A stretch of 64,000 bases of DNA from the NCBI RefSeq assembly GCF_009811755.1, contig NZ_BLIV01000002.1:675001-739000 (forward strand), in the 5' to 3' direction. Both the position numbers and the translations under genes were made by a program. Every line of letters starts with the position of its first letter. Positions within the stretch are counted from its first letter, which is position 1. The notes below the pieces were generated by a model. It had not been told where the DNA came from. It made no database searches and was given only the letters and a program-made list of their open reading frames with translations. Below are positions 62,566 to 64,000 of the stretch, one piece after another. This DNA comes from Roseobacter cerasinus. Its GTDB lineage: Bacteria; Pseudomonadota; Alphaproteobacteria; Rhodobacterales; Rhodobacteraceae.

Positions 62566-63066
62566 ATGCATCAGGTCGTGCAGCTGCTCGCCCGAGGAAC
62601 GGCGATTGTTGGTGGGCTGGTGCTCGTTGGGCTTGTCATCCTGACCACAGTCTCGACCGTGGGGCGTGAGCTTGGCATCGGCGAGGTCAACGGCAGCTAT
62701 GAGATCCTTGAGGCAGGCGTCGCCTTTGCGATTTTCTCTTTCTTTCCGGTCTGCCAGCTTTATGGGGCCCACGCGACCGTGGATATCTTCACCTCGAAAC
62801 TGCCCGGGCGCTTGAACCGCCTGATTGCAGCCTTCTGGGAGGTTGTGCTGACCGCCGCACTGATCCTGATCAGCTGGCGGCTCTACGAGGGGATGCAGCG
62901 CTACATCGGCAATGGTGAGACAACCTTCTTTCTGCAGTTTCCGGTCTGGTGGGGCTATGCCTGCAGCTTTGCCGCGTCCGTTGTCACCTGCATCGTGGCG
63001 GTCTATTGCGCGGCTCTGCGTATCCGGGAAAGCCTCTCGGGGCGCGACCTGCTGCCAACTGCCTGA
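62566..63066 (+). CDS. dctQ: TRAP transporter small permease, DctQ family
   Basis: 166 residues, four transmembrane helices (about 10-32, 45-65, 85-105, 125-148). The segment FAIFSFFPVCQLYGAHATVDIF matches the DctQ helix-2/3 region. It is the scaffold subunit of the sodium-driven TRAP carrier. It lies 73 bp after dctP. Confidence 0.92.
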   Translation: MHQVVQLLARGTAIVGGLVLVGLVILTTVSTVGRELGIGEVNGSYEILEAGVAFAIFSFFPVCQLYGAHATVDIFTSKLPGRLNRLIAAFWEVVLTAALILISWRLYEGMQRYIGNGETTFFLQFPVWWGYACSFAASVVTCIVAVYCAALRIRESLSGRDLLPTA

Positions 63067-63077
63067 GGACCTGAGAT

Positions 63078-64000
63078 GTGAGCAACCTCGAACTTGGCTT
63101 TTGGTCTTTCCCCATCCTGCTGATCATGGTGCTTCTGCGCGCGCCCATTGGGCTCGCCATGCTGCTCTGTGGTTTTGCGGGCTGGTATTTTGCCATGGGC
63201 GGCAACCCGAACGTCTTGCTCAACAAGCTGAAATCCGAGACCTATACGCAGTTTTCCAGCTACTCGCTGTCGATCATCCCGATGTTCCTGCTGATGGGAC
63301 AATTCGCGACGCTCTCGGGCATGTCCTCAGCGCTCTTCAAAGCGGCGGAGAGCTTTTTGGGCCACCGGCGCGGCGGGGTCGCCATGGCCTCTGTCGGCGC
63401 CTGTGCGGGGTTTGGTGCGATCTGCGGGTCGTCCCTGGCCACGGCGGCGACCATGTCGAAGGTCGCGCTGCCCGAGCTGCGCCGCTACGGCTATTCGGGC
63501 GGCTTCTCGACGGCGACACTGGCAGCAGGCGGCACGCTGGGCATCCTCATCCCGCCGTCGGTCATCCTCGTCATCTACGCCATCCTGACCGAGCAGAACA
63601 TCGCCAAGCTGTTCCTTGCGGCCTTCGTGCCGGGCATTCTCGCCGCGCTCGGCTATATGCTGACCATCTCTCTCTATGTGCGGCTTTACCCTGCCTCTGC
63701 GGGCACGCGCCCGCCACAGCCCATGTCTGAACGCTGGGCCGCACTCGCCAAAACCTGGCCGGTGCTGGTGATCTTTGGCGTTGTGGTCGGCGGCATCTAT
63801 CTGGGCTGGTTCACGCCCACCGAAGGCTCCGCCATTGGCGCTGCAGGCACGGGGCTAGTGGCGGTGCTGTCCGGTTCGCTCAACTGGGCGGTGTTCCGTG
63901 ACAGCCTGCTGGGCACGGCGCGCACCACCGCCATGATCTTCTTTATCGTGCTGGGCGCGGGGTTCTACAACAGCTTCCTCGCGCTCTCGGGCGTGCCGCA
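63078..64000 (+). CDS. dctM: TRAP transporter large permease, DctM family (5' part)
   Basis: The frame opens at GTG 63078, 11 bp after dctQ with GAGGACCTGA upstream, and stays open to the window edge, giving about 307 residues. MSNLELGFWSFPILLIMVLL, RAPIGLAMLLCG, YSLSIIPMFLLMGQFA, GACAGFGAICGSSLATAATM and AGGTLGILIPPSVILVIYAILTEQNI are hallmark DctM segments. It forms the transport elevator domain. Roughly the last quarter is outside the window. Confidence 0.92.
   Translation, partial: MSNLELGFWSFPILLIMVLLRAPIGLAMLLCGFAGWYFAMGGNPNVLLNKLKSETYTQFSSYSLSIIPMFLLMGQFATLSGMSSALFKAAESFLGHRRGGVAMASVGACAGFGAICGSSLATAATMSKVALPELRRYGYSGGFSTATLAAGGTLGILIPPSVILVIYAILTEQNIAKLFLAAFVPGILAALGYMLTISLYVRLYPASAGTRPPQPMSERWAALAKTWPVLVIFGVVVGGIYLGWFTPTEGSAIGAAGTGLVAVLSGSLNWAVFRDSLLGTARTTAMIFFIVLGAGFYNSFLALSGVP

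Overview
The window looks like chromosomal DNA of a marine Rhodobacterales bacterium (Roseobacter group). The evidence is a Sox thiosulfate-oxidation operon of the soxCDEF type, TRAP and peptide-type ABC transporters, glycolate oxidase glcDEF, a creatinase, DUF1523 and DUF5928 proteins, high GC and dense gene packing. No rRNA, tRNA or CRISPR array was seen.

Layout. 1-5.0 kb: 3' end of a sox operon (soxC end, soxD, soxE, soxF), a DUF302 protein and a decayed hemA copy. 5.1-9.1 kb: a small sulfur/redox regulon with a DUF2892 membrane protein, a Crp/Fnr regulator, two MBL-fold proteins, a CcdA-like membrane protein and a thioredoxin; two matching GTGAC-N3-GTCAC sites probably tie it together. 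9.2-15.3 kb: a flavoprotein, an ABM-domain protein, a two-domain sulfotransferase and a graveyard of AraC, IS630 and IS5 remnants, the IS5 ones carrying short palindromic insertions. 15.4-18.5 kb: cheW plus a large chemoreceptor. 18.8-24.8 kb: DUF1523 pair, an ohrR/ohr deletion scar, creatinase, succinate-semialdehyde dehydrogenase, Hsp20 and a trypsin-like protease. 24.9-28.9 kb: glcDEF. 29-35.3 kb: DUF599, HIT protein, a GT14-type glycosyltransferase divergent from a sulfotransferase, and a secreted metzincin-like protein with four C-terminal repeats. 35.4-47.0 kb: a LacI-regulated uptake and catabolic locus (two paralogous family-5 binding proteins, DppBCDF-type transporter, ketopantoate-reductase-like enzyme, alpha/beta hydrolase, beta-propeller lactonase, LacI regulator) with an identical 12-bp palindrome at both ends. 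47.4-54.1 kb: DinB, YHS, TetR, OpgG, cyclase/TPR and GNAT genes. 61.4-64 kb: a TRAP transporter that runs off the window.

The most exciting region is 54.1-58.8 kb. YcaO, TfuA, an HExxH metallopeptidase and a 198-residue protein ending in five SGGKA(Y/F) repeats are arranged on one strand, with overlapping or tightly spaced genes. YcaO plus TfuA is the known enzyme pair for peptide backbone thioamidation, so this reads as a candidate RiPP or protein-modification system with a repetitive Gly-Gly-rich substrate tail. The assignment of substrate and chemistry is inference.

Many boundaries are supported by Shine-Dalgarno sequences or 1-4 nt start/stop overlaps. Pseudogene limits are approximate.
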